Assembly: GCA_002393575.1 (NCBI GenBank)
Contig: DGSN01000042.1
Span: 1 to 58,895, forward strand
Reading direction: 5' to 3'
Origin: Prevotellaceae bacterium UBA4361
GTDB taxonomy: Bacteria; Bacteroidota; Bacteroidia; Bacteroidales; Bacteroidaceae
Length of the DNA stretch: 58,895 bases
Under the pieces are notes generated by a model. It worked only from the letters and a program-made list of their open reading frames with translations. It ran no database searches and had not been told where the DNA came from. Of this stretch, positions 1-8,924 are shown piece after piece. The first letter of the stretch is position 1. The number at the start of each line of letters is the position of its first letter. The translations under genes were made by a program, and so were the position numbers.

Positions 1-273
1 CGTTTACCTTCGGTCCGCGCTGCGCGTGGATATGCCAGCAGCTGGAAAAGAGCTGCAAATAGAAAGACATTCCATGCGTGTTGGAGAAGTGCGGTGAGTA
101 GCGCTAATGAGTTGTCAGCAGGAAAGAGCTGGCTTGTCGCATCCCTTTCTCATTCCAGTCATGTCAGAAATACACTCCGGCTCCGGTAGGGGAAATGAAA
201 CCGAAATGGGGAAAATGAAACCGAAGGAGGAGCCAAGGAGAAAAGAAACAGTTAAAGAAAACAAGGAAACAAA
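1..273. other. Spacer upstream of 5S rRNA, no gene recognised
   Basis: This stretch lies directly before the 5S rRNA and would be the 23S-5S spacer of an rRNA operon. I could not recognise a 23S 3' end in it, so the 23S gene is presumably off the left edge. It is purine-rich towards the 5S gene. An open frame crossing this stretch runs into the 5S gene and looks non-coding. Confidence 0.4.
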
Positions 274-274
274 T

Positions 275-385
275 CAGGTGGCTATAGCCGTGGGGTTCCA
301 CCTCTTCCCATCCCGAACAGAGAAGTTAAGCCCACGCGCGCCGATGGTACTGCTCCGCAATGCGGGAGAGTAGGTCGCTGCCGTC
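275..385 (+). rRNA. rrf: 5S ribosomal RNA
   Basis: The sequence holds the typical 5S core: GGTTCCACCTCTTCCCAT, then CCGAACAGAGAAGTTAAGCC, GATGGTACTGC and GGGAGAGTAGGTCGCTGCC. The ends pair as helix I (GGTGGC at 277-282 with GCTGCC at 377-382, including G-U pairs). The length of about 111 nt fits. The exact ends are inferred from helix I. A strong terminator follows immediately, so this is the last gene of an rRNA operon. Confidence 0.95.
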
Positions 386-392
386 TTTCGGG

Positions 393-431
393 GAGGCATC
401 AGAAAACAACAGTCTGATGCCTCCTCTTTTT
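393..431 (+). terminator. Rho-independent terminator of the rRNA operon
   Basis: An 11-bp perfect stem (393-403 with 413-423, GAGGCATCAGA) and a 9-nt loop are followed by a pyrimidine tract ending in TTTTT. It lies 8 nt after the 5S rRNA. Confidence 0.9.
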
Positions 432-516
432 GTATATGTATATGTATTCAAATAATGTATTTAAGTAATGATAACAAACTTTGTACATTTTGATGAATCC
501 ATATTGACATCGCGTC

Positions 517-619
517 GTACTCATCATCTTATGGAGATGCTTTTGCTGGTTTTCTTAGTCAAGATGCTTGCATTACATCTTCGAAAACGACCAAACACAT
601 CTCCATAAGACGAGTGTAC
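517..619. repeat. Long imperfect foldback element downstream of the rRNA operon
   Basis: The arms 517-539 and 598-619 are near-perfect inverted copies sharing TCTTATGGAGATG. The interior also pairs (TTTGCTGGTTTTC with GAAAACGACCAAA; AAGATG with CATCTT), so about 103 nt can fold into one long hairpin. There is no coding capacity. It could be a small foldback (MITE-like) element, or a convergent terminator region between the rRNA operon and the minus-strand transporter gene. Confidence 0.6.
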
Positions 620-643
620 TTTTCCAATTTATTTTTTCATTAC

Positions 644-1579
644 TTAGTTGTGTCTTCTGAAAATGGAGGCGGCAATGGAGCCAGAGAAATTGTGCCATAC
701 GCTAAAGATTGCACCAGGGATGGCTGCCATTGGGTAGAGTGCAAAGTGAGTTGTTGCAAGCGATGTGGCAAGTCCTGAATTTTGCATTCCTACTTCGATG
801 GCAATCGCTGAGCGTTTTGGATTTGGCAGGTGAAGTAATGTGCCTATGGCATAACCCAATCCCAGTCCTAAGAGATTGTGAATGATGACCATACCCCAAA
901 TGAGGAGTGTGCATTCCAAGATTTTCTGTGCGTTGTGTGAAATGACACATGCTATGATGATAGCAATGGTTATAGTAGAAATCATTGGAAGGAAAGGCAT
1001 TATTTTTCGGGTGAATTTGCCGAAGTAATAGTCGATAATGAATCCTGCCACAATAGGAAGAATCACTACTTGAAGAATGCTGATGAACATGCCGAGTACA
1101 TCTACATCAACGGATTTCCCAGCGAGTAGATAGGTGAGGAAAGGTGTGAGCAATGGTGCAAGGAGTGTTGAAACAGTTGTCATTCCTACTGATAAAGCAA
1201 CATCGCCTTTTGCCAGATAAGTAATGACATTTGATGCCGTTCCTCCAGGGCAACATCCCAAGAGTATGACTCCTATGGCGAGTTCTGTTGGCAGCGAGAA
1301 AGTCTTGCAGAGTGCCCAAGCAATGAGGGGCATGATGATGAATTGTGCCAAGCATCCGATGATGACATCTTTTGGACGAGTGAAAACTTGTTTGAAGTCG
1401 GATGGCTTCAAAGTCATTCCCATTCCAAACATGACGATTCCCAGCAAAGGGTTGATGGCTTTGGTACTAATCCAAAGACAGGAAGAGGGAACGAAGAGTG
1501 CAAGTGCTGAAATTGCGACGATGACAATGGTGATATGTGATGATATCCATTGACTGATTTTCAAAAGAGTTGAGAACAT
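644..1579 (-). CDS. Bile acid:sodium symporter family (BASS) transporter
   Basis: This is a 311-residue polytopic inner-membrane protein with about nine to ten hydrophobic segments. The family motifs are visible: GCCPGGTASNVITYLAKGD in the middle and IAIEVGMQNSGLA near the C-terminus. Both belong to the crossing helices that form the Na+ and substrate sites in BASS proteins. Bacterial relatives move bile acids, pantothenate precursors or keto acids; the substrate here cannot be told from sequence. It lies 30 nt downstream of the AlkD-like gene on the same strand and probably shares its promoter. The length is normal for the family. Confidence 0.88.
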   Translation of the reverse strand: MFSTLLKISQWISSHITIVIVAISALALFVPSSCLWISTKAINPLLGIVMFGMGMTLKPSDFKQVFTRPKDVIIGCLAQFIIMPLIAWALCKTFSLPTELAIGVILLGCCPGGTASNVITYLAKGDVALSVGMTTVSTLLAPLLTPFLTYLLAGKSVDVDVLGMFISILQVVILPIVAGFIIDYYFGKFTRKIMPFLPMISTITIAIIIACVISHNAQKILECTLLIWGMVIIHNLLGLGLGYAIGTLLHLPNPKRSAIAIEVGMQNSGLATSLATTHFALYPMAAIPGAIFSVWHNFSGSIAASIFRRHN

Positions 1580-1609
1580 GTTGTTGAGTTTGTTTTTGTG
1601 TTACAGATT

Positions 1610-2359
1610 CTATTTTTCATTTTTCTTGTTGAGCCACATTTTTCTTTCTTGTTCGGGCATTCGTTCAATAGCATAACGAAGTGTGGTGCGATGCATTTCT
1701 TGATGGTGAAGTTCAAGAAAAGTGACGAGGTCCAATGGACTTTTCTTTCCCATCTCGCGTAGCATCCAACCTACAGCCTTGTGCATGAGGTCGTGAGAGT
1801 GGGAGAGTTGTATGGTGGCATATTTCCAAATCCATGAAAACTCACTGTGTCGGATAGGAGTTGCTGTGGCAACAATCGACATTCGCTGTTCCCATAAGTT
1901 GTCGCTTTGTGCCAGATGGTCCATCATCTCGTGTTTCTTCTCTTCTGTGTCGAAGGGGAGCATCAACCATTCACCGATGATGTGGTAAACGGACAAATCC
2001 ACCAAGTCCCAATTGTTGGCATGTCGTGCATTTTTCAGATAGAAATACAGGATTTCCCTGAGAGAGCTTTCGTTCTGACGTGATTTCTTGAGGAGTTTCT
2101 TGAATTGGAGGACAAGAATGAAGAACCCACATTCTCGCACTTCATGCAGGGGAGAATTGACGAGCTTTTGAATCTCGCTGAGTGATAAAGATTGTGCTTC
2201 CTTTGCTATTTCCCTCACTTGAGGAACGCGAATGCCCAAGAAGCGGTCGCCTTCGCCGTATTCGCCTGGTGCTGTCTTGAAGAAGCGAATATATACTTCC
2301 TCATATTTTTTACTTGCCAAGGTTTGAAGTGCCTCAACTACTTCTTTTGCACTTTCCAT
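1610..2359 (-). CDS. DNA alkylation repair protein, AlkD-like HEAT-repeat family
   Basis: This is a 249-residue all-helical protein of the AlkC/AlkD superfamily. It has the N-terminal block YGEGDRFLGIRVPQVREIAK, then NNWDLVD, LWEQRMSIVATATPIR and MHKAVGWMLREMGK. The Trp/Asp of NWDLVD, the Arg after LWEQ and the later Trp match in order the DNA-binding Trp, catalytic Asp, Arg and Trp described for Bacillus AlkD. The family removes bulky or positively charged N3/N7-alkyl purines without base flipping. A good promoter lies 20-50 nt upstream, and the BASS transporter follows in the same direction. Confidence 0.85.
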   Translation of the reverse strand: MESAKEVVEALQTLASKKYEEVYIRFFKTAPGEYGEGDRFLGIRVPQVREIAKEAQSLSLSEIQKLVNSPLHEVRECGFFILVLQFKKLLKKSRQNESSLREILYFYLKNARHANNWDLVDLSVYHIIGEWLMLPFDTEEKKHEMMDHLAQSDNLWEQRMSIVATATPIRHSEFSWIWKYATIQLSHSHDLMHKAVGWMLREMGKKSPLDLVTFLELHHQEMHRTTLRYAIERMPEQERKMWLNKKNEK

Positions 2360-2378
2360 TGTTGATTCTTATTTTCTG

Positions 2379-2409
2379 CAAAGTTAAGCAATTGCGGAGG
2401 AACGACAAA
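2379..2409 (-). promoter_or_regulatory. Bacteroidota-type promoter for the AlkD-like gene
   Basis: On the minus strand TAACTTTG (2379-2386) is preceded by TTTG (2406-2409) with a 19-nt spacer, matching the -33/-7 pattern of Bacteroidota housekeeping promoters. The start codon lies 20 nt downstream. Confidence 0.75.
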
Positions 2410-2489
2410 ATTTGAAACATATTTTATCCACTTTGAACCATCCGTAAAAAATGAAACGTCATTTTCTTCACGACTCGATGATATTTTTC

Positions 2490-2497
2490 TAATTTTG
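2490..2497 (+). promoter_or_regulatory. -7 element upstream of the two-domain esterase
   Basis: TAATTTTG fits TAnnTTTG and lies about 50 nt before the chosen start at 2547. No clear TTTG is seen at the expected upstream spacing. Confidence 0.5.
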
Positions 2498-2546
2498 CAT
2501 CAAATTTCTTGTGGAAACACATATAACTCAATATCTTCTCAATAAT

Positions 2547-4184
2547 ATGAAACGTATTCTTCTAAGTTTATCAGTGCTTTCTCTTTCGTTCCAGATGGGG
2601 TTTGCACAATGTACAGTTGAGCACCGGACTGCTCCCTGCAAGCTGTTGGAAGGTGTAACGGAACGTGAATACACCGTTTGTTTGCCACAATCCTATTCGA
2701 AGGAATCGACGCGTACTTACCCACTTCTTTACCTGATGCATGGTGGTGGAGAGAGTAACACCGTGTGGCAGGACAAAGGACGACTCAGCAACGTGGTGGA
2801 CAGTTTGGTGCGTAAGGGAGAAATGGAAGAAATGGTGATTGTTTGTCCTGAAGGCAACAAGAACAATATGATTTGGTTCGATGCGCCAAAATGGAAGTAC
2901 GAGACTTTCTTCTTTGAAGAGTTTCTGCCGTATATCGAAAAGACTTATCGTGTCACACCCGGGCAGCGTTACAGGGCGATTGCAGGTTTCTCAATGGGTG
3001 GTGGAGCCAGTGTGGTGTATGGACTGCATCATCCTGAGCTTTTCAGTATGGTTTACGACATGAGCGGTTATCTTCGTCGCCAGGATTTAGACTTTTTGAA
3101 AGATGATCCAAGCGCAGGGTGGAGACAGCAGATTGTGGAAGATAACAATGCCGTGAAGCTTGTGGAAAACTGTGGAAAGAATCAGATAAAGACTTGGAAA
3201 CATGTGGATTGGTACATCGATTGTGGTGACAAGGACTTCACGCTTCAGGCTAACCTTGATTTCGAAAAAGCACTTCGCGACAAGAAGATTGCCCATGAAT
3301 TACGCATTCGCAGCGGAAAGCACGATTGGGACTACTGGCATGTTTCGCTGGTGGAAGCACTCAAGTATTTCTCGAAGAACATCTACAAGCGAAGAGTGAT
3401 TGACGGAGGAGGAAGCGGTGAATTCAAGTCGGAAGCTGTGACACTGAAGGAAATGCCCGACTATGCCCTTTACAAACCTATCGACATGCAAGCGGCAGTG
3501 AAGAAAAACGGAAAGCTCCCTGTCATCATCTTTGCTCCAGGTGCTTGCCAAGACTCCAATGCCGAATACGAGCGAATCCTCACAGACATCGCATCGCATG
3601 GCTATTTCATCATGGCATTCGGAGCTGTTCAAGACGACTATTGGGATCGTGCCTTTGAGCATACCGATGCCAAGCAGTATTTTACCGCCTACGAATGGAT
3701 TGAGGCACAGAACAAGGACAAGAAGAGTCCGCTCTATAATACCTTGGACATGAACCGATTGGGTATTTCAGGACATTCGTGCGGTGGTGCTCAATTGGTG
3801 GCAGTTGCCAAGGATTCTCGTTTCAAGGCTTACTTGATGTTCGACTCAGGCATGGGTGATATGGCAATGGCTGGTGCCAGCAAGGAATCTCTGAAGAATT
3901 ACCATAACCCTGTGCTTTACATTGTGGGTGGAGAACCCGATGTGGCTTATCGCAATGCCTTGTTGGATTATGACCGCATTCAGCATGTGCCTGTTGCGCT
4001 TGCCAACCTCATCAATGGAGGGCACAGTGGTACATTCTCACAGCGATACGGCGGTTCCTTCTCGCGGATGGCTATCGATTGGTTTGATTGGCAACTGAAG
4101 GGAAAGACTCAGCGCAAGGATGTCTTTATCAATGGAAACCTGAAGGATTATCCAGGTTGGGAAATGAAGGCGAAAGGTTTTTGA
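2547..4184 (+). CDS. Secreted two-domain alpha/beta-hydrolase (CE1-like esterase plus second hydrolase domain)
   Basis: I chose the ATG that begins the signal peptide (MKRILLSLSVLSLSFQMGFA, cut before Q) rather than the upstream in-frame ATG at 2511. Residues 30-290 look like an esterase D / feruloyl-acetylxylan esterase (CE1-like) domain with the nucleophile elbow GFSMGGG and a late Asp/His (GKHDWDYWHV). Residues 310-545 are a second alpha/beta-hydrolase of the dienelactone-hydrolase / PAF-acetylhydrolase type with its own elbow, SGHSCGG, and a late NGGHSGTF. Two catalytic units in one secreted chain suggest removal of ester decorations from plant polysaccharide. The exact ester is not predictable. 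It converges with the GH97 gene. Confidence 0.82.
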   Translation: MKRILLSLSVLSLSFQMGFAQCTVEHRTAPCKLLEGVTEREYTVCLPQSYSKESTRTYPLLYLMHGGGESNTVWQDKGRLSNVVDSLVRKGEMEEMVIVCPEGNKNNMIWFDAPKWKYETFFFEEFLPYIEKTYRVTPGQRYRAIAGFSMGGGASVVYGLHHPELFSMVYDMSGYLRRQDLDFLKDDPSAGWRQQIVEDNNAVKLVENCGKNQIKTWKHVDWYIDCGDKDFTLQANLDFEKALRDKKIAHELRIRSGKHDWDYWHVSLVEALKYFSKNIYKRRVIDGGGSGEFKSEAVTLKEMPDYALYKPIDMQAAVKKNGKLPVIIFAPGACQDSNAEYERILTDIASHGYFIMAFGAVQDDYWDRAFEHTDAKQYFTAYEWIEAQNKDKKSPLYNTLDMNRLGISGHSCGGAQLVAVAKDSRFKAYLMFDSGMGDMAMAGASKESLKNYHNPVLYIVGGEPDVAYRNALLDYDRIQHVPVALANLINGGHSGTFSQRYGGSFSRMAIDWFDWQLKGKTQRKDVFINGNLKDYPGWEMKAKGF

Positions 4185-4266
4185 TACCTTTATTGAAATA
4201 TAAGAAACAGATGAATACAAGCAGCGAGCATACGGTGGTATGCTCGCTGTGTGTTTTAAGGGAAGA

Positions 4267-6246
4267 CTATTTCTTTGTCAGTTTGATGACGAAACCGCCT
4301 CCGCTGGCAAGATGGACGGGCAGGGAAGTGCTGTTGTTCACTTGTTGCTTATGCACTTTGTAGTCGCAAGCGTTCTTGTCGGCATTCACCCCATCGGTAT
4401 AGATGACTGCTTCGTAGGTGCCTGCTGGAAGGAAGGAGAAGGAAAGCGTGAGGTCGCGTTCGCTCCAGTTCGTTTGTCCTCCCACGTACCAAGTCGTTCC
4501 GCTGCGTCGAGCCGTTACGATGTACTCACCCATCTTTCCCTGCGGAATGACGGTTTGGTCGAAGACAACAGGAATGGAAGCCATGAAACGAGTGAAGTCG
4601 GGTTCCTGCTCGTAAGCCGTAGGGTTGTCGGCAAGCATGGTGAGTGGAGAATCATGAATGACGTACATGGCGAGCTGATGGCAGCGTGTGCCCATCGTGA
4701 GGGGATTATAGTAGATGGGTTGGAAGTCCTTGGCTGTGGCATTGCGCATACCGCCTGGAGTGAAATCCACGAATCCTGTCTGCATCCTGATGAAAGGGAA
4801 AGTCACATCGTAGAGCGGCATGTCCTTCTCGTCGTGCTTTGTCCATTTGGCTTCTTCCATGCCGAAGCAACTTTCAAAGTTGACGATGTTAGGATAGGTG
4901 CGATTGATGCCTGTTGGTTTATAGATGCCGTGGTAGTCGAGCATCAGATGGTATTTGGCACAAACCTCTGCAATGCGGTAAATCATTTCCACACCTTCTT
5001 GGTCGTCTCGGTCGAGGAAATCCGCTTTGAAACCCGCAATGCCCATGTCGGAATACGTTTTGCAGATTTTTTCGAGATTGTCGTCAAGAATGTTGAACAC
5101 GGTCCAGAGGATGATGCGTACACCTTTCTTTTTGCCGTAAGCAACGAGTTCTGGCAGATTGAGTTCGGGAATGACCGTGAGCATGTCGTTGACGCTTGGT
5201 TTGAACCAGCCCTCATCAAGGATGATGTATTCAAGACCGTACTTAGCGGCAAAGTCGATGTAGTGTTGATAAGTTGGCATATTGATGCCAGCCTTGAAAT
5301 CCACACCACTCACTCCCCAGTCGTTCCACCAGTCCCAAGCCACCTTGCCTGGCTTTATCCACGATGTGTCGCCAATACGATTCGGAGATGCCAACGCATA
5401 GACGAGGTTGTTGACAGGCATTTCTGTGTCGTCGTGGCTCACGGCAATGATGCGCCAAGGGAAGTTGCGATTGCCTTTGCAGGTGGCAATGAAATCCTCG
5501 GTGGAAGTGACATATCGCTGATAGCGCCAAGTGTAGTAGTCAAAAGTCTTTGGATATTTGGCAAAGCTGGCCTTGAGCGATGTTCCATCGGGCTTGATAA
5601 ACATGCCAGGATAGCTTTCCAAGTCGCTCTCCATCAGAGTCACTTTCGCTTTCTTGGCATCCACCACAGCAGGAAGAAACGCTAAATTATTGGTAGCTTG
5701 CTGACTTAGTGGCTTTACATCGTAAGTGGCTTGAAATGCCTGTGCTTCAGGCTTTTTAGGATTAGTGGAGTAGGGCAGATAGCTTGTGAAATCCTCGTTG
5801 AATCGAAATTCTGCTTTCTCGCTCTGAATCTTGTATTGTCTGTTCTTGTAGCCAGTGGTGGAGAAGCGGTAGGCAAAGCCATCATTGAAAAGACGCAATT
5901 CTATTGCCATGCCATTGCTCAAACTGATGATGCTTTGTTGGTACTCACTTTCAAATTGTGGTTGGCGATAGAACGGTGCTTTCACGCTTTCCTTTACCTT
6001 GTTGCGCTTTACCTTTCCCATCTTCGAACGACGAGACGCAAAGCCCTTTCCCTGGATTTCAAGGTCGATAGGACTTTTGTCGAGCAAGACGGTTTTACCC
6101 TCCAAGAGTTGGATATACATGCCCTCATTGTCGATGGAAAACACGGCTTCGAGCTTGCCATTGGGCGACGTGAGCGTTTCCTGAAGATGTTCTGCCCAAG
6201 CGGACAGGGATGCGATGAAGCAAACTATGCTTAGAATCGTTTTCAT
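4267..6246 (-). CDS. Glycoside hydrolase family 97 (SusB-like alpha-glucosidase/alpha-galactosidase)
   Basis: This is a secreted enzyme of about 659 residues with signal peptide MKTILSIVCFIASLSAWA. An upstream ATG at 6264 is in frame and would add only six residues. It has the GH97 architecture: an N-terminal beta-super-sandwich (SPNGKLEAVFSIDNEGMYI), a central TIM barrel with ILDEGWF, GFKADFLDRDDQ, LDYHGIYKPTGINRTYPN and NFESCFGMEEAKW, and a C-terminal beta domain. GH97 enzymes cleave alpha-glucosides or alpha-galactosides and use Ca2+. I did not assign the inverting or retaining subgroup. It is followed downstream, after a tail-to-tail gap of 82 bp, by the esterase. No SusC/D genes are nearby. 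Confidence 0.93.
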   Translation of the reverse strand: MKTILSIVCFIASLSAWAEHLQETLTSPNGKLEAVFSIDNEGMYIQLLEGKTVLLDKSPIDLEIQGKGFASRRSKMGKVKRNKVKESVKAPFYRQPQFESEYQQSIISLSNGMAIELRLFNDGFAYRFSTTGYKNRQYKIQSEKAEFRFNEDFTSYLPYSTNPKKPEAQAFQATYDVKPLSQQATNNLAFLPAVVDAKKAKVTLMESDLESYPGMFIKPDGTSLKASFAKYPKTFDYYTWRYQRYVTSTEDFIATCKGNRNFPWRIIAVSHDDTEMPVNNLVYALASPNRIGDTSWIKPGKVAWDWWNDWGVSGVDFKAGINMPTYQHYIDFAAKYGLEYIILDEGWFKPSVNDMLTVIPELNLPELVAYGKKKGVRIILWTVFNILDDNLEKICKTYSDMGIAGFKADFLDRDDQEGVEMIYRIAEVCAKYHLMLDYHGIYKPTGINRTYPNIVNFESCFGMEEAKWTKHDEKDMPLYDVTFPFIRMQTGFVDFTPGGMRNATAKDFQPIYYNPLTMGTRCHQLAMYVIHDSPLTMLADNPTAYEQEPDFTRFMASIPVVFDQTVIPQGKMGEYIVTARRSGTTWYVGGQTNWSERDLTLSFSFLPAGTYEAVIYTDGVNADKNACDYKVHKQQVNNSTSLPVHLASGGGFVIKLTKK

Positions 6247-6296
6247 ATTACTATTAACTTTCATTTATTTAGTAATCATTAAAAAAAGTTGGTATG

Positions 6297-6471
6297 TTTT
6301 TTTAGGAAAGAAACCACGAATTACTCGAATTAAACGAACCTTCAGCTCGGCGTAGCCAATTTCTCTAATTTTAAAAATGCAAGCATTTTTTGTTCGTGAA
6401 ATTTGGTTAAATAATAGTTTAAGAATAATTAGTGAAAATTCGTGCAATTCGTGGTTTCTTTCCTAAAAAAA
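6297..6471. repeat. Inverted-repeat element with perfect 26-bp ends
   Basis: The ends 6297-6322 and 6446-6471 are perfect inverted copies built around AGGAAAGAAACCACGAATT. The similarity continues inwards with mismatches. Inside is a core AGCTCGGCGTAGCCAA (6344-6359) and a small palindrome AAAAATGCAAGCATTTTT. The core recurs at 51115-51137 in another inverted-repeat element. It fills the gap between the divergent-spaced GH97 and metalloprotease genes (both minus strand). MITE-like, with no coding capacity. Confidence 0.75.
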
Positions 6472-6513
6472 TCATGTCATTTATACCAAGTTATTATTTC
6501 ATTGTCCCTTAAC

Positions 6514-7824
6514 TTACCAGATGATTTCGTAAGGATAAGTCCTTTCCGACTTCTCCTCACCTTTCTTGTGACGCTCGTAAGGATTGCCCCACTGAGGTTC
6601 GTATTTGTCCATTGGGCAACCAACAACCACGAGGTATGCGTGTTCAGTTTCCGCCGTTGGCTTGTATTTCAACTTTCCCTTGAATGCGCTTTGCATTGGC
6701 AAGTAAGTTGGATTCTTGTCCTTATCCACTAATACGATGCCATAGCGATAGCCATCGGTTTCCGCATTGCCCAGCGCATGGAATTGCACCGTGTGCTTCT
6801 TGCCGTCCACGGGCAGTTCAATCACGTTGAAGCCGTAGGTTTCTGGGAGCATAGCCTTGACAGGTTTCACGCATTGCTTTTTCCCTTGAACCGTCTTTTC
6901 CACGTCGGTGGTGAGTTGGCAGGCGTGTTTCTTGTGCGTGTCTTTCACTCGTGGAAAATCGAATGTGACGAGACGGCTATAGCAGTCGTACATCTCGTCA
7001 GCCATTTGGTTGAGATTCAAGTTGAACATGCGCATGTAAGTCATGGCAGGGTCTTCACCACGCTTTCCAGCACGGAACATGTCGCCCATCACGGTGATGC
7101 CATGCTTCATGCTCCAGTACTCCAGCACGTAAGGACTGTGGTAGATGTTTTCGCCATCGAGGAAACGTTTGTGGAAGAGCTTGCGGAACGCCTGCCAGTG
7201 GTAGTTCTCGTCCGTCACCCATTCAGGATTCACCTGCCAAAGCATCCATTGCGAAGTCATCTCGAAGATGCCACCGCCACCCCATGAGTGCCCCGCACCG
7301 TCAGCACCCACTTGCGACTGGAACGAATGTCCCAGCTCGTGTGCAATGCAGTTGAGTTTGCGGTCCTGCACTCGATTCGGTGCTATCCAGAGTGCGCCAA
7401 TCTCGCCATCGTAGTCACCACCGTAGGCAGTGCCCTCCAGCGAGTAGTTGAGCATCACCATCATTCTGTACTTCTCCGACTTTGAGCCAGGCAGCACGAA
7501 TTTCAAGTCGTCGCGATAGAACTTGTAGAACGATTCAATGCGCTCCAGCAGGTTGTCCTTATCCACCGTCATCGGGTGCCCGTCCAGGTCGGGAGCCTTT
7601 GAGAGGTCATCGCCAAATCCCTTTTCCCAAAACAGCACCACATCGTCAGTCCATGCCATGCGGTGGTAGCTCCACTGTGAATCCTTGTTGTTGAAATCGT
7701 TGTTGCGGAGGTCCTTCGGAATGTAGATGGCTTTGCCCTTCGGCAAAACGACCTCCTGAGCCGAGACGAAATGGCTGAATGTCAGTAAACTGACAAAGAA
7801 TAGCGTCTTTAGTGTTAGTTTCAT
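6514..7824 (-). CDS. Secreted zinc metallopeptidase-like protein (DUF6055-type)
   Basis: This is a 436-residue protein with signal peptide MKLTLKTLFFVSLLTFSHFVSAQ. The motif AHELGHSFQS gives H162-E163-x-x-H166, the HExxH zinc site, and a downstream Glu in GGGGIFEMTSQWM could be the third ligand as in gluzincins. The rest resembles the DUF6055 group of Bacteroidota secreted proteins, and the C-terminal third is beta-rich. The substrate is unknown. It sits among glycan enzymes, so it may act on glycoproteins or on surface proteins. The start is well defined by the signal peptide. No lipobox is seen. Confidence 0.75.
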   Translation of the reverse strand: MKLTLKTLFFVSLLTFSHFVSAQEVVLPKGKAIYIPKDLRNNDFNNKDSQWSYHRMAWTDDVVLFWEKGFGDDLSKAPDLDGHPMTVDKDNLLERIESFYKFYRDDLKFVLPGSKSEKYRMMVMLNYSLEGTAYGGDYDGEIGALWIAPNRVQDRKLNCIAHELGHSFQSQVGADGAGHSWGGGGIFEMTSQWMLWQVNPEWVTDENYHWQAFRKLFHKRFLDGENIYHSPYVLEYWSMKHGITVMGDMFRAGKRGEDPAMTYMRMFNLNLNQMADEMYDCYSRLVTFDFPRVKDTHKKHACQLTTDVEKTVQGKKQCVKPVKAMLPETYGFNVIELPVDGKKHTVQFHALGNAETDGYRYGIVLVDKDKNPTYLPMQSAFKGKLKYKPTAETEHAYLVVVGCPMDKYEPQWGNPYERHKKGEEKSERTYPYEIIW

Positions 7825-7868
7825 TGTTGAATAATAGTTAGATAGATGTATGAATAAAGTGAATTATG

Positions 7869-8924
7869 TCAAGATTGATGACGAATTTTTAGTTTGATTC
7901 TATCATATACGTAGTTGGTCAATAGAGGGAACAGAGTACCGACGAGTGTGTAAAGAATCCAATAGTTCTCATGTCCTGCCATGACAGGAAACTCAGCCAA
8001 GTGCGTGATAGACAAGTCATGCAGATGGATGATGAACAGGTCAATCAGATTGAAATATAAGAAATGCAATCCTAAAATGACAAGCGTGTGATTGCCCGTG
8101 TAATACAAAAAGCGTTTCAGATAGTTGGTGCGCTCAAGTATTTGGGACAGCTTGAGAACAAGGAGCGTTCCTGCAATAGATGTGACAAATGTTAACGACA
8201 TGAGTTTCACACCGCTTGCCAAGAAGTTCAACTCAACGGGAGAAAGATTGATGAGAACGAATGCGACCAAGCACATGAAAAGAATCTTCTTGTCGGGTTT
8301 GACATTCTTGAGGAGATACCCTGTAAAAAAGAATGTTGCACCCCAAAACAGATGCTTCAGCGAGAAAAAATAAATGTCAATTGGATGATAACTAAAGGCA
8401 ATAGAACCGGCAAAAAGGAACGAAAGTTCGATGAGGTTGGAATGAACCTTCATTTTTCTTACGACGAACGTTAGAAAAACTGCAAACAAACTTGCAAAGA
8501 ACAAGTCCTTCAAAAACCAAAAACCTCCCAAGAGCTGAGGAATGTATTCCATTTTGGTAATTAAGTAGAAAGCGTTGGTCACCATCTCTTTGCCCGAAAG
8601 CAAATGGCTCGTGTGCCCCAGATACCCATAGTGTCCGTTGTAGAGGTTGAGATGGAAAAACACGTTGTGAAGCAGCAGGAACGGAAGACACCATTTGAGG
8701 AACGGAAAGTACAATCCCTTGACTTTCTTGACGCAGAATTGCCGACACGAAGAGAAGTCGCTGGCGGGCTTGAAGAAAAATCCCGAACAGATGAAGAAGA
8801 ACGGAATGTGGAATGAATAGATGAATTTGTGGATGATAGGAGGACAGCCCGAATGACCTATAACCATCAGGATAATGACTATAGCTTTTGCAATAGAAAT
8901 ATAATTGTTATGGTTTTTTGCCAT
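7869..8924 (-). CDS. Membrane-bound acyltransferase, acyltransferase-3 family
   Basis: This is a 351-residue integral membrane protein with about ten hydrophobic helices. The N-terminus MAKNHNNYISIAKAIVIILMVIGHSG carries the conserved His (H24) that is the catalytic residue of the Acyl_transf_3 family (OatA, WecH, OafA types), and FFICSGFFF follows as in the family. These enzymes O-acetylate cell-surface sugars using a periplasmic or cytoplasmic acyl donor. The acceptor here is unknown. It ends 45 nt before the next minus-strand gene start, so co-transcription with the metallopeptidase downstream is possible. Confidence 0.85.
   Translation of the reverse strand: MAKNHNNYISIAKAIVIILMVIGHSGCPPIIHKFIYSFHIPFFFICSGFFFKPASDFSSCRQFCVKKVKGLYFPFLKWCLPFLLLHNVFFHLNLYNGHYGYLGHTSHLLSGKEMVTNAFYLITKMEYIPQLLGGFWFLKDLFFASLFAVFLTFVVRKMKVHSNLIELSFLFAGSIAFSYHPIDIYFFSLKHLFWGATFFFTGYLLKNVKPDKKILFMCLVAFVLINLSPVELNFLASGVKLMSLTFVTSIAGTLLVLKLSQILERTNYLKRFLYYTGNHTLVILGLHFLYFNLIDLFIIHLHDLSITHLAEFPVMAGHENYWILYTLVGTLFPLLTNYVYDRIKLKIRHQS

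Noticed and set aside
107..373. Open frame of 88 codons across the 5S rRNA
   Set aside because: It overlaps the 5S gene and has no protein-like character.
4240..5685. Long plus-strand open frame opposite the GH97 gene
   Set aside because: It is a shadow of the GH97 coding sequence; no signal or family features, and the minus-strand frame is a clear GH97.
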